Notes: generated from the sequence alone by a model not told the origin. A DNA stretch of 64,000 nt from DAHUXN01 sp963729815 (GCA_963729815.1 CAVSPU010000004.1:1116001-1180000); one strand, 5' to 3'. Positions 18,080 to 26,328 are shown, counted from the stretch's first letter. Made by a program: numbers and translations.

Positions 18080-19374
18080 CGAAGCTCCTCATGCATTGAA
18101 GATTGTGATTGCATCAAAACACTTTTGGCAAGGCTCGAAACGGCCACGGGAAAAATCGGCGGCCGCACCGATTCCACTTTCCAGCCGAGCAACAATTCGA
18201 CGGCGGGTCCGCAGATTCTTCCCTGGCATGGGCCCATGCCGCAACGCGTTTGCAATTTTGCGGCGCGCCAGGACGAGTGCTTGCGCAGGCGCGCAAAAGT
18301 GACATCTTCGCAGCGGCAGACGAAGGTTGCGTCGTCCGGCAGAGACCTCAGCTCGTCACGCAGGCCAAATGCACGGTGAAGCGCGGCGGCAAAATGACGG
18401 GAACGATTGCGTTCCGCGAATAACTTACGGGCGGCTTCGCGATTGCCCGCCGCGGCGTAGCCGGCGATTTGCCCTTCGACGAGCGAAAGCTCGAGGCCGC
18501 CAATTCCCGCCGGCTCGCCGGCGCAAAGCACTTCAGAAACAGTGGTCTGTTGAAATTCATCGACGCGAACGAAACCGCCGCGGAGTTCGCAGCCGAGAAG
18601 CATGGGAAGCTCGACGTTTGGCACGAGGAAAAAGCCACAGGCGAGATAATCGCACCTCTCTTCCCAGGTTTTATTTCCGCTGCGCAACGTAACGCTTTCG
18701 AGATGGCCGTTCCCTTTTGCGGCGACGGGCCAGCAGCCGGCCTGATAGGGGACACCGGAGAGTTGCCGCCTGAGCTGAAACGATTGGGCCAGTTTTTCTT
18801 TCTGGAAGGCGACCGTCAAACCAAAGCGAATCAGAGCTCGCCACGGAGATTGCTCCGCAATCAGGAGCACGTCTCCACCATGCTCCCGCAAATACGCGGC
18901 GACGGCGAGGAGGAGCGGGCCGCTGCCGGCGACGACAATTTTCTTGTCGGCGATCGAGAAACCCGATTTGACCAGAGCTTGCAGACCGCCCGCGCCGATA
19001 ACGTTGGGCAGCGTCCAGCCAGGAAAAGGCAAAAAGCGTTCGCGCGCGCCAGTGCAGAGAATCAATTTGGCGTAAGCGATTTCGCAGGCGCCTTTGGGAG
19101 AATCCGCGGCGAGCTCGCCGGGGGCAGGTTGATCGTAGACTTCGGTGCTGGAGAGAACCTCGACGCGAGAAGCGGCGAGCCTCTTATACCAATCGGCGGC
19201 TTCCGGAATGGCGGAATGCTGGGAGGCGCCGCGCCAGATTTGCCCTCCCGGCTGGGGATTGTTGTCAACGATCCCGACGCGCAAACTGCTCTCCGAAGCG
19301 CAGCATGCAGCGGCCATGCCCGCAGGGCCGGCGCCAACGACAAGGACATCGAAACTGTGGCGGACGCTATTCAT
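18076..19374 (-). CDS. D-hydroxyproline dehydrogenase, FAD/NAD(P)-binding alpha-type subunit
   Basis: 432 residues. The N-terminal FAD site is 'DVLVVGAGPAGMAAACCA' (GxGxxG at ~15-20), and a second nucleotide site lies near 160-170 ('KIVVAGSGPLLLAVAA'). The C-terminus carries a BFD-like iron-sulfur region with 'FVCRCEDVTF' and 'CGMGPCQGRICG'. This matches HcnB/SoxA/LhpE-type subunits that relay electrons in multisubunit amino-acid dehydrogenases. It overlaps the [2Fe-2S] gene by 8 nt and the deaminase gene by 4 nt, so the three subunits are probably made in fixed ratio. The complex oxidises cis-4-hydroxy-D-proline at the inner face of the membrane; the final electron acceptor is not shown here. 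Confidence 0.85.
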   Translation of the reverse strand: MNSVRHSFDVLVVGAGPAGMAAACCASESSLRVGIVDNNPQPGGQIWRGASQHSAIPEAADWYKRLAASRVEVLSSTEVYDQPAPGELAADSPKGACEIAYAKLILCTGARERFLPFPGWTLPNVIGAGGLQALVKSGFSIADKKIVVAGSGPLLLAVAAYLREHGGDVLLIAEQSPWRALIRFGLTVAFQKEKLAQSFQLRRQLSGVPYQAGCWPVAAKGNGHLESVTLRSGNKTWEERCDYLACGFFLVPNVELPMLLGCELRGGFVRVDEFQQTTVSEVLCAGEPAGIGGLELSLVEGQIAGYAAAGNREAARKLFAERNRSRHFAAALHRAFGLRDELRSLPDDATFVCRCEDVTFARLRKHSSWRAAKLQTRCGMGPCQGRICGPAVELLLGWKVESVRPPIFPVAVSSLAKSVLMQSQSSMHEELR

Positions 19375-19627
19375 CGGTACGAATTTCCATTCCCGGCGCG
19401 CAAAGAATCTGGCAAGTCCGCCTGTGACGCTGATTGTTTATTGTCGCGCGGCATTCAAAGCAAATGCCCATGGCGCAAAGAGGTCCGCGCGGTTCGCCCG
19501 CGACGGAGCGGCGCACAAAGGAAGCCGCGCGCGACGGTGTGCACATCAGAATCGCGGCGAGTGCTGTCGCATTTGACGGCACGCGGACGGCTGTCCCATT
19601 GACCGTGACGGAGATGGTCTCAGGCAT
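19367..19627 (-). CDS. D-hydroxyproline dehydrogenase, small [2Fe-2S] subunit
   Basis: 86 residues with a ferredoxin-like fold (Fer2_4 type). Four cysteines fit a plant-type [2Fe-2S] spacing: C51, C56, C59 and C72 in 'GPLCAMGICFECRATI' and 'RTCQILC'. Related small proteins (HcnA/LhpF/SoxA-N-type) pass electrons between the two flavoprotein subunits. It overlaps the upstream DadA-like gene by 8 nt and the downstream FAD gene by 8 nt. An ATG two codons earlier, at 19633, is an equally possible start; 19627 is chosen because a GAGA sequence lies 6 nt upstream. Two additional cysteines (C29, C76) are not part of the motif. Confidence 0.82.
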   Translation of the reverse strand: MPETISVTVNGTAVRVPSNATALAAILMCTPSRAASFVRRSVAGEPRGPLCAMGICFECRATINNQRHRRTCQILCAPGMEIRTDE

Positions 19628-20759
19628 GGACATTCTCGCGAACGCGCGAAGGCAGATAGGGCGCGACGGGGATTTGCGGCGGCCGCTGCAGCAATTGATC
19701 GACGAGAAGCGCGGCTGTGCCGAGCGACGTGGTGATGCCGAGGCCTTCGTGGCCGGTGGCAAGAAACAAATTTTCGGCGCCACTTTCCTGCGCAGGCCAC
19801 GCACCGATCAACGGCAGTTTATCGGGCGTGGCGGCGCGGAAACCAGCCCAGCTCCGAATGGCCGAGAGCTTTCCGATGCACGGCAGAAAGTCCTCCGCAC
19901 GGGTGAGCATGCGGCCGAGCATCCGGGAATCGATTTCGCTGCCTTCGACGCCGAATTGGCGTGAGGAGCCAACGAGCAATTGCCCCGTGCGGCGCGGCTG
20001 AACGTTGAATGCCACGGATTCCGTGGTGAACGAATGCGCGCTCTTCAAGTAGCCCAGCTCGACCAATTGGTGCTTCACGAAACCCGGATAACGGTCGGTG
20101 ATCAGCAGGTGTCCTTTGCGTTTCTTGACTTCGATTCCCGGCGTTAACACGGGCGACCAACTGCCGGCTGCGTTGACGATCCAGCGCGCGGCGAGCACCG
20201 AACCATTATTAAGACGCACGCCATCGGTCGTGATTTCCGTGGCGACGGCAGGAAGGTGAAGCTGCGCGCTGCGCGACTGCGCCTGCTCAATCAGAAAGCG
20301 CGCCGCGCAGGGCGCGTAAATGACCGCGTCTCCGGGGACGAGTAGGCCGCCGCTGAGACCGTCGCGCAAATTGGGCTCCGCTTCGCGCAGCGATTTTGCA
20401 TCGAGGACTTCGGCGGGAACGCCGCGCGATTCGTAGAATTCTTTCTTGTGCTTCACCGCGTCCATTTCTTCGTCATCGGCCGCCACCCAGATCGTGCCGC
20501 AAGGTTCGTATTCGACGTCGGGCGGAAGCTCTGTGGCAAGTTTCTGCCACAGAAGCTGCGAATAGCGCGTGAGGGCGAACTGCGCTTCCGAATCGTCCAT
20601 CACAACCAGATGGCCCATGCCGGCGGCCGTGGCACCCCCGCCGATGGTTTCCGCCTCGATGATCCCGACGCGCAACCCTTCCTGAGCGCAAGCCATGGCG
20701 CATGCAGCGCCGACGATGCCAGCGCCGATGATCACCACATCGTAGGACGGACGGGTCAT
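19620..20759 (-). CDS. D-hydroxyproline dehydrogenase, DadA-like FAD subunit
   Basis: 379 residues of the DAO/DadA family. 'YDVVIIGAGIVGAACAMACA' forms the FAD-binding GxGxxG site at ~10-15, 'GGGATAAGMGH' is the second flavin loop, and 'VGSSRQFGVEGSEID' followed by 'GFRAATPDKLPLIG' are C-terminal family motifs. This catalytic subunit oxidises the D-amino/imino acid, here most likely cis-4-hydroxy-D-proline, to delta1-pyrroline-4-hydroxy-2-carboxylate. ATG 20759 overlaps the TGA of the epimerase gene (ATGA), and the product ends 8 nt into the next gene. The pairing with an epimerase immediately upstream argues for hydroxyproline rather than glycine or sarcosine as substrate. Confidence 0.88.
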   Translation of the reverse strand: MTRPSYDVVIIGAGIVGAACAMACAQEGLRVGIIEAETIGGGATAAGMGHLVVMDDSEAQFALTRYSQLLWQKLATELPPDVEYEPCGTIWVAADDEEMDAVKHKKEFYESRGVPAEVLDAKSLREAEPNLRDGLSGGLLVPGDAVIYAPCAARFLIEQAQSRSAQLHLPAVATEITTDGVRLNNGSVLAARWIVNAAGSWSPVLTPGIEVKKRKGHLLITDRYPGFVKHQLVELGYLKSAHSFTTESVAFNVQPRRTGQLLVGSSRQFGVEGSEIDSRMLGRMLTRAEDFLPCIGKLSAIRSWAGFRAATPDKLPLIGAWPAQESGAENLFLATGHEGLGITTSLGTAALLVDQLLQRPPQIPVAPYLPSRVRENVHA

Positions 20760-21718
20760 TTTGTGATGCCGAAGCAAAAGGGATCGCGGCGGTCGAGGAT
20801 CAATTCACTCTCCGCATTCACATACGCGCGGCCCTTAATTGCCGGGTGGAGCTCTCCATTGCGAACGGCAACACTGCCTTCGAACATGCTGCCGACAATG
20901 CTCTCCTGCCGCCAGATTTGCCCTTCTTTCAATTTGTCGTCGGCGTAGAGACACGCCATTTTAGCGCTCGTGCCGGTTCCGCATGGCGAACGGTCGTAGC
21001 TTTTCCCGGGGCACAAAACGAAATTCTTGCTGTCGGCGCCGGGAAGTTGCGAAGCTGCGTAAAGCTCGATGTGGTCGATTACTTCGCCGTGCGCTCCGGT
21101 GACGTGCTGCTGCTCGAGGGCTTGACGAATCGCCCAAGTGAATTCCGTCAGGCGCTCGATGTTGGAAAATTCGACTTCCAGGCCCACATGATCGTCCTGC
21201 TGCTTGACCAGGAAAAACCAATTTCCACCCCAGGCGATATCTCCCACGACTCGGCCGTGGCCGGGAACATTGACCGCGACATCGGCGGCAAAACGATAGC
21301 TTGCGACATTGTCGACCGTGACCTCGCCGGTTTCATGGAGGCGGGTCATGACGCTGCCGACGGGAGTCTCAATGCGATGCTCGCCCGGCTGGAGGCACTT
21401 CAGATAAGCAAGGGTCACGATGAGCCCGATGGTGCCGTGGCCGCACATTCCGAGGTAGCCGACGTTGTTGAAGAAAATTACTCCCGCGGCACAGGATGGG
21501 TCGACTGGCTCACACAGGAGCGCGCCAACAATCGCGTCCGAGCCGCGCGGCTCATTGACGACGGCGGAGCGGAACCAGTCAAATTCCTTGCGAAAACGCT
21601 CGAGACGCGAAGCCAGCGATCCATTTCCGAGGGGCGGACCGCCGCCGATGACAATGCGAGTGGGCTCGCCTTCCGTATGTGAATCAACGACTCGAACACG
21701 CTCAATTTGTGATGGCAT
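20756..21718 (-). CDS. 4-hydroxyproline 2-epimerase (proline racemase family)
   Basis: 320 residues. Both catalytic cysteines are present: C92 in 'YLGMCGHGTIG' and C246 in 'DRSPCGTGTSAK', the two-base pair of proline racemase and 4-hydroxyproline epimerase. The enzyme inverts C2 of trans-4-hydroxy-L-proline to cis-4-hydroxy-D-proline, the substrate of the dehydrogenase encoded next. It is the first gene of the operon; ATG 21718 directly precedes the usual 'RVVDSHTEGEPTRIV' beginning, although its ribosome-binding site is weak. Cys/Cys chemistry also fits proline racemase, but the neighbouring dehydrogenase, deaminase and semialdehyde dehydrogenase favour hydroxyproline. Confidence 0.9.
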   Translation of the reverse strand: MPSQIERVRVVDSHTEGEPTRIVIGGGPPLGNGSLASRLERFRKEFDWFRSAVVNEPRGSDAIVGALLCEPVDPSCAAGVIFFNNVGYLGMCGHGTIGLIVTLAYLKCLQPGEHRIETPVGSVMTRLHETGEVTVDNVASYRFAADVAVNVPGHGRVVGDIAWGGNWFFLVKQQDDHVGLEVEFSNIERLTEFTWAIRQALEQQHVTGAHGEVIDHIELYAASQLPGADSKNFVLCPGKSYDRSPCGTGTSAKMACLYADDKLKEGQIWRQESIVGSMFEGSVAVRNGELHPAIKGRAYVNAESELILDRRDPFCFGITK

Positions 21719-21906
21719 AAGATTCTGGCCGGGCAAGCTCCGATGCAAATGAGAACTCAAAAGTGCGAATATAGACAATCGGATATATTATGCAACTTCT
21801 TTGTGCTTAAATTCACGCTCAACGGCAAAGATCGCCCAAGAAAAATTTAGACGTCGCGTAACTCAATTGTATTATTGAGGATAGCACTTAGCCGAAGGAG
21901 TTGCAT
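21719..21906. promoter_or_regulatory. Divergent control region of the hydroxyproline genes
   Basis: This AT-rich gap separates the minus-strand operon from the plus-strand racemase-family gene. It contains CAATCGGA (21776-21783) followed by GCAACT (21792-21797), and a perfect inverted repeat CTCAAT-N6-ATTGAG (21862-21879). Both have relatives upstream of the GntR-family gene (23085-23104), so they are candidate operators. A GAAGGAG ending at 21900 is the ribosome-binding site of the rightward gene. Confidence 0.5.
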
Positions 21907-22971
21907 TTGCAGATTTCGCGCTTAATCACGGCAGTCGACGCTCATGCCTGCGGCGAACCGGGACGTGTCATTGTCGGGGGCGTCCTCGACGTGCCGGGTA
22001 AAACTATGTTCGAGAAGAAAACCTACCTGGAAACGCGCGGTGATGATTTGCGTAAATTGATGCTGCGCGAGCCGCGTGGCTATCCTGCGTCGAACTGCAA
22101 TTTGATTCTCCCGCCGACCGACCCCCGGGCCGATGCAGGATTTGTGATCATGGAGCAGGTTGAATACCCGCCAATGTCGGGCACAAACACGATATGCGTG
22201 GTAACGGTGCTGCTGGAAACGGGAATGATTCCGATTCGCGGCCGAATCATGCGTCTGAAATTGGATACGCCGGCGGGATTAGTCGAAGTCGAGGCGGAAA
22301 CGGAAAACGGCAAGGTGACGCGTGTCACATTTCAGAATGTGCCCGCGTTTGCTGTTCATCTCGATGCATCTATTGAGGTCCGTGAGCTCGGAACCGTGAA
22401 AGTCGACGTAGCCTACGGCGGCATGTTCTACGTCATCGCCGACGCGGAAGCTCTTGGGCTGCGGTTGTTGCCGGATGAGGCTCGAGACATTGCGCGCGTA
22501 GGGGAAATCATCAAAGCGGCGGCGCGGGAGCAGCTTCCCGTCACGCACCCGGAGAATCCGGGAATTTCAGGAATTACGATCGCACAGCTTTCCGGGCCTT
22601 CCAAAAGCCCTGGTGTTCACCGGCGGAACGCCGTGATTGTCTCCACGGGAAAAGTGGATTGGAATCGGCCCTCCTCATGGACCGGCGCGCTTGACCGCTC
22701 GCCCTGCGGCACGGGAACGTGCGCGAAGATGGCCGCGCTTCATGCAAAGGGGCATCTTTCGCTGCAAGAGGACTTCATCCACGAAGGAATTCTGGGGACG
22801 ACTTTTACAGGGCGATTGACTGGCGAAACGCGCGTCGGGCCGTTCCGTGCGGTGATTCCGACGATTAGCGGACGCGCGTGGATAACGGGGATCGCGCAAT
22901 ACGTGGTTGATCCAAGCGATCCGTTTCCTACTGGCTTCGCGGTCGGAGACATCTGGGGAAACATGGAATAG
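21907..22971 (+). CDS. Proline racemase-family enzyme with Ser/Cys active site (hydroxyproline epimerase/dehydratase-like)
   Basis: 354 residues, clearly homologous to proline racemase and 4-hydroxyproline epimerase. However, the first catalytic position is serine (S91 in 'PPMSGTNTI') while the second cysteine is kept (C267 in 'DRSPCGTGTCAK'). Ser-for-Cys replacement is a known variation in this superfamily, reported for enzymes acting on 3- or 4-hydroxyproline, so the exact reaction (epimerase or trans-3-hydroxy-L-proline dehydratase) cannot be settled here. The gene is divergent from the 4-hydroxyproline operon and followed by a GntR regulator, so it presumably feeds a second hydroxyproline isomer into metabolism. 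TTG 21907 is chosen because GGAG lies 6 nt upstream; an in-frame TTG at 21901 abuts the GGAG directly. Confidence 0.82.
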   Translation: MQISRLITAVDAHACGEPGRVIVGGVLDVPGKTMFEKKTYLETRGDDLRKLMLREPRGYPASNCNLILPPTDPRADAGFVIMEQVEYPPMSGTNTICVVTVLLETGMIPIRGRIMRLKLDTPAGLVEVEAETENGKVTRVTFQNVPAFAVHLDASIEVRELGTVKVDVAYGGMFYVIADAEALGLRLLPDEARDIARVGEIIKAAAREQLPVTHPENPGISGITIAQLSGPSKSPGVHRRNAVIVSTGKVDWNRPSSWTGALDRSPCGTGTCAKMAALHAKGHLSLQEDFIHEGILGTTFTGRLTGETRVGPFRAVIPTISGRAWITGIAQYVVDPSDPFPTGFAVGDIWGNME

Positions 22972-23084
22972 ATTTTCGTGAATTGGCGCAGCGAGCAGAT
23001 ACTCCGGCCGCATAGACCTATGCTGATTCATAGAATGCAGTAAACAATAAATAATATGATATGTTGACTGGATAGAGCGGAGTT

Positions 23085-23104
23085 CAATCGGAGCATTGGC
23101 AACT
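23085..23104. promoter_or_regulatory. Candidate operator upstream of the GntR-family gene
   Basis: CAATCGGA is followed by GCATTG and then GCAACT, giving an inner CAAT-N6-ATTG dyad and an outer AGTT/AACT dyad. The same CAATCGGA and GCAACT words, and a CAAT-N6-ATTG dyad, occur in the divergent region at 21719-21906. It lies 17 nt before the regulator start codon, a good place for autoregulation. Confidence 0.45.
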
Positions 23105-23120
23105 CAACTTTAGGATCAAC

Positions 23121-23828
23121 ATGTACTCTAAACCTAGCACGGAAATGAAGGACAATAACTACGGCGAGCAGGGCATACCCAGGTTGTCGCTCGCATCCGC
23201 AGTGGCGCAAAAGCTGCGGGAGATGATTATCAAGGGACAGATCCAGGAAGGCGAGCAACTTCGCCAGGACATCATTGCCACGGATTTTTCCGTGAGCCGA
23301 ATTCCTGTTCGAGAAGCCTTGCGGCAACTTGACGCGGAAGGACTCATCCGGATCGTCGCGCACCGCGGGGCAGTGGTCGCCGCGCTCTCAGCAGACGAAA
23401 TCGGAGAGTTATTTGACATGCGCGTTTTGCTGGAGTGCGACGTCCTTCGGTGTTCGATTCCGAATCTCAAGGAATCCGATTTCCAAACAGCCGAAGCGAT
23501 CCTCCGCCGGTACGAGAATGCGCTCGAGATGAAGGAAGAGGTAGCCAAGTGGGGGCAGTTGAACTGGCAATTTCATTCGACGCTTTATTCACGAGCTGAA
23601 CGGCCGCACTTCATGGCGACGATTCAAGCGATCAACAACAACTCCGACCGGTACATGAGATTGCAACTATATCTGACTCGACAATTTGACCGGGCCAACG
23701 AGCAACACCGCACACTTCTTGAATTGTGCCGCAATCGCGACGCGGAAGCGGCCTGCGCATTGCTCGAACTTCATATCCGCAACGCCGGCCGCTCGCTGAA
23801 GGAATTCATCCGGGAACGGAATTCGTAG
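23121..23828 (+). CDS. GntR-family transcriptional regulator (FadR/FCD subfamily)
   Basis: 235 residues. An N-terminal winged helix-turn-helix (~22-90) carries the typical 'VAQKLREMIIKGQIQEGEQL' and 'SRIPVREALRQLDAEGLI' pattern, and an all-helical FCD ligand domain follows, with 'FDMRVLLECDVLRCS' and metal-ligand-type histidines in 'QFHSTLYS' and 'NEQHRTLLEL'. FCD regulators usually sense carboxylic acids or amino-acid catabolites. Standing next to two hydroxyproline enzymes, it most likely represses or activates this locus in response to hydroxyproline or a pyrroline intermediate. The start has AGGA 7 nt upstream. Target sites are proposed from shared motifs only. Confidence 0.88.
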   Translation: MYSKPSTEMKDNNYGEQGIPRLSLASAVAQKLREMIIKGQIQEGEQLRQDIIATDFSVSRIPVREALRQLDAEGLIRIVAHRGAVVAALSADEIGELFDMRVLLECDVLRCSIPNLKESDFQTAEAILRRYENALEMKEEVAKWGQLNWQFHSTLYSRAERPHFMATIQAINNNSDRYMRLQLYLTRQFDRANEQHRTLLELCRNRDAEAACALLELHIRNAGRSLKEFIRERNS

Positions 23829-23888
23829 TTCTCCCTGGCGGCCGCTCGCCTCAAATGGCCCGCCGGCGTTTCCTGAGGAGAGGATTCG

Positions 23889-25706
23889 ATGCCGGAAGAA
23901 TCCCGTTGGCGGCGCGGCTTCTGGGGCCTGATCGCGACGCAATTTCAAGGCGCGTTCAACGAAAACGGCCTGAAGTATTTCGTTATTTACCTCGTCCTCG
24001 GGATGAACCTGGACAAGGCGCAAGAAAACCGCAAGGTACTTCTGGTTGGCGCATTATTTTCTGTTCCGTTCATTTTATTTTCGATGAGCGGCGGGTATCT
24101 GGCCGACCGCTTCAGCAAGCGCAGCGTCACCATCTGGATCAAGTATTTTGAAATCGCCTTAATGCTGCTGGCGACCGCTGCGTTCGCCTGGCACAGCCTC
24201 AACCTGGCGCTGGCGACGGTATTCCTCGCGAGCACGCAAGGCGCGCTATTCGGCCCATCGAAGTATGGGCTCCTGCCGGAACTTCTGCCGGAAAAACTGC
24301 TCTCCTGGGGCAATGGCGTGCTCGAACTCGGAACTTTTCTCGCCATCATTGCGGGCAGCGTGGCTGGCGCGTTCATGGCCGACGCGTTTCGCGAAAGACA
24401 AGAGATACCCGGCTTGATCTTTTCCGGATGTTCGATGCTGGGCCTGGCGACGAGCTACGCGATTTCGCGAGTGCCGGCAGCGGACGTCGCGAAGAAATTC
24501 CGGCTGAATTTCCTCGGCGATTTGTGGTCGCAAGGGAAATTGATTCACCGGGACCGCGTCCTGTGGCTTGCGGTGCTCGGAAATACGTACTTCTGGTTCT
24601 TCGGGGCGCTGCTGCAATTCGACATTGTTTTTTATGGGAAGTACGTGCTGCACACGAGCGACTTCCATGATGGGATCCTGCAGGCCGGCGCGGCCGTGGG
24701 GATCGGACTGGGATGCCTGGCCGCAGGATTTCTTTCCGGCGGAAAAATCGAGTATGGGCTGGTTCCCCTGGGCGCGATGGGTATGACGGGCTTTGGACTG
24801 GCGCTGGCGTTCCATGGGCTGTCATTCGAAACAGTGCTGCTGCTGTTGACTGCGCTTGGGCTTGCCGGCGGATTTTTCGTCGTGCCGATCAGCGCGCTGA
24901 TTCAGCACCGGCCGGACGAATCGAATAAGGGCGGGGTCATCGCCGCGGCCAATCTTCTGTCATTTGTCGGCATTTTTGCGGCGTCCGGGGTCTATTACAT
25001 CGTGACGACCTATCTGCATCTGGGGCCCGCGGCCATCTTTTTCTGGGCGGCGATAGCAACGCTTTTCGCCGGTGCGTACATGTTGTATCTGCTGCCGGAT
25101 GCACTGCTGCGACTTCTGCTGTGGTTCGCGACGCATACAATTTACCGAATCGATCTGCGGGGGCGCGAGAACATTCCGGAGAAGGGCGGCGCGCTGCTCG
25201 TTCCGAACCATGCCTCTTTCGTAGATGCGGCCCTGCTGATCGCTTCGACCGATCGATTCGTGCGCTTTCTGATGTTTAATGAGATTCCTGAGCATCGGCT
25301 GACCCGGTCATTCGCACACTTTCTTCACTTGATCCCGGTTTCGCCGCAGCAACTTCCGAGCGACGCGACCGATTCCCTGCGCGAAGCCACAGAGTCCTTG
25401 CGCAACGGAGACGTGGTTTGCACCTTTGCCGAGGAACAAATGGGGCGAACCGGCCAAATGCTTCCGTTCCACGAGGGAATAGAGCAAATTGTGAGGAGGT
25501 TGAAAATCCCGATCATCCCGGTGCATATCGACGGGGCGCAGGACCCCGTCGTCGGTTTTTCGAACGGGCGTTTCCTCTGGAAATTTCCGCGCCGCATTCC
25601 TTATCCCGTGAGCGTCACGTTCGGCAAACCATTGCCGCCGACGGCGACTTCGCAGGAAGCACGGCAGGCTGTGCAGAATCTCGGCGTTGCGACGCCGGCA
25701 TTTTAA
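23889..25706 (+). CDS. MFS transporter fused to a PlsC-type acyltransferase (LplT-Aas-like, no AMP-binding domain)
   Basis: 605 residues. Residues ~1-410 form 11-12 membrane segments of the LplT-like major facilitator group ('IATQFQGAFNENGLKYFVIY', 'GGYLADRFSKRSVTIWIK'). Residues ~415-605 are a glycerolipid acyltransferase with the N-H-x(4)-D motif in 'VPNHASFVDAALL' and a later 'FAEEQMGRTGQ' (EGxR-like) block. LplT flips lysophospholipids across the inner membrane and Aas re-acylates them; here both are in one chain but the acyl-ACP synthetase half of Aas is absent, so acyl-ACP or acyl-CoA must come from elsewhere. GAGGAGAGG upstream supports ATG 23889. Confidence 0.85.
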   Translation: MPEESRWRRGFWGLIATQFQGAFNENGLKYFVIYLVLGMNLDKAQENRKVLLVGALFSVPFILFSMSGGYLADRFSKRSVTIWIKYFEIALMLLATAAFAWHSLNLALATVFLASTQGALFGPSKYGLLPELLPEKLLSWGNGVLELGTFLAIIAGSVAGAFMADAFRERQEIPGLIFSGCSMLGLATSYAISRVPAADVAKKFRLNFLGDLWSQGKLIHRDRVLWLAVLGNTYFWFFGALLQFDIVFYGKYVLHTSDFHDGILQAGAAVGIGLGCLAAGFLSGGKIEYGLVPLGAMGMTGFGLALAFHGLSFETVLLLLTALGLAGGFFVVPISALIQHRPDESNKGGVIAAANLLSFVGIFAASGVYYIVTTYLHLGPAAIFFWAAIATLFAGAYMLYLLPDALLRLLLWFATHTIYRIDLRGRENIPEKGGALLVPNHASFVDAALLIASTDRFVRFLMFNEIPEHRLTRSFAHFLHLIPVSPQQLPSDATDSLREATESLRNGDVVCTFAEEQMGRTGQMLPFHEGIEQIVRRLKIPIIPVHIDGAQDPVVGFSNGRFLWKFPRRIPYPVSVTFGKPLPPTATSQEARQAVQNLGVATPAF

Positions 25707-25735
25707 CGCAATCACAAAAGTGTTTCTGCTAACGA

Positions 25736-25822
25736 TGGTGCCCGGAAGAGGACTCGAACCTCCACTCCCTTGCGAGAACCAGCTCCTGAAGCTGGCGCGT
25801 CTGCCAATTCCGCCATCCGGGC
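25736..25822 (-). tRNA. tRNA-Leu (anticodon CAG)
   Basis: 87 nt including an encoded CCA. The 7-bp acceptor stem (GCCCGGA with TCCGGGC) is perfect, the D arm has GCGG...TTGGCAGAC, and the anticodon stem CCAGC/GCTGG encloses the loop TTCAGGA. A long variable arm follows (class II), then the T-arm with GGTTCGAGTCC. The long variable arm and CAG anticodon give leucine. Confidence 0.96.
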
Positions 25823-25965
25823 AAAACGTGCGGCTATTTGCGGCGAATTGATTTTGCCGCCGGGAGACCCGTTTGTCAACAAGGCACCTCGCGCCGGCCT
25901 ATGTTTACCAACGAATTAACGTGCCGTGTTTGAGAGCATATTAAAACTGGCCATGGCGCCGCCGG

Positions 25966-25974
25966 TGCTATAAT
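25966..25974 (+). promoter_or_regulatory. Extended -10 promoter element (TGCTATAAT)
   Basis: A perfect TATAAT preceded by TGC, an extended -10 box, lies 72 nt before the start of the small membrane protein gene. No good -35 box is present at 17 nt, as is usual for extended -10 promoters. Confidence 0.6.
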
Positions 25975-26046
25975 TCCGGCATCAAGGGCCTTTGGGGGTC
26001 GGCGTGTTTTGGGGCAAAGCTCTGGCCCCGGGGCATGGAGGCAACA

Positions 26047-26328
26047 ATGGACACGCAAAACGTCGTCCTATTTGCCGTTCTTAGCGCCTGCGGAGTAACT
26101 CTCATCGCTTGGTTCTGCCTGATCATCTACCGTGGAACGCTGGAGACGCGCGAAGGTGACCAGATCTTTCTGGACAAAGCGGAAGATTCACTGGCGCAGG
26201 AGCAGCGAGAAATCGTTGCGCGCATTGAAAGAATCAATCCTTACATCCGAACTGTGATGATCATCTGGATCATACTGGCGGTTGCCAGCGCCGGTTTATG
26301 GATCTGGCAGGGCTTGAAGAGCTTCTAG
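26047..26328 (+). CDS. Small two-helix membrane protein of unknown function
   Basis: 93 residues with one membrane helix at ~6-27 ('VVLFAVLSACGVTLIAWFCLII') and another at ~68-90 ('VMIIWIILAVASAGLWIW'), joined by a charged, helical linker rich in Glu, Asp and Arg that may form a coiled coil. Both termini are predicted on the same side. No family is recognised. The start at 26047 is preferred to ATG 26035 because GGAGG is 6 nt upstream. A strong extended -10 element precedes it. Confidence 0.7.
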   Translation: MDTQNVVLFAVLSACGVTLIAWFCLIIYRGTLETREGDQIFLDKAEDSLAQEQREIVARIERINPYIRTVMIIWIILAVASAGLWIWQGLKSF

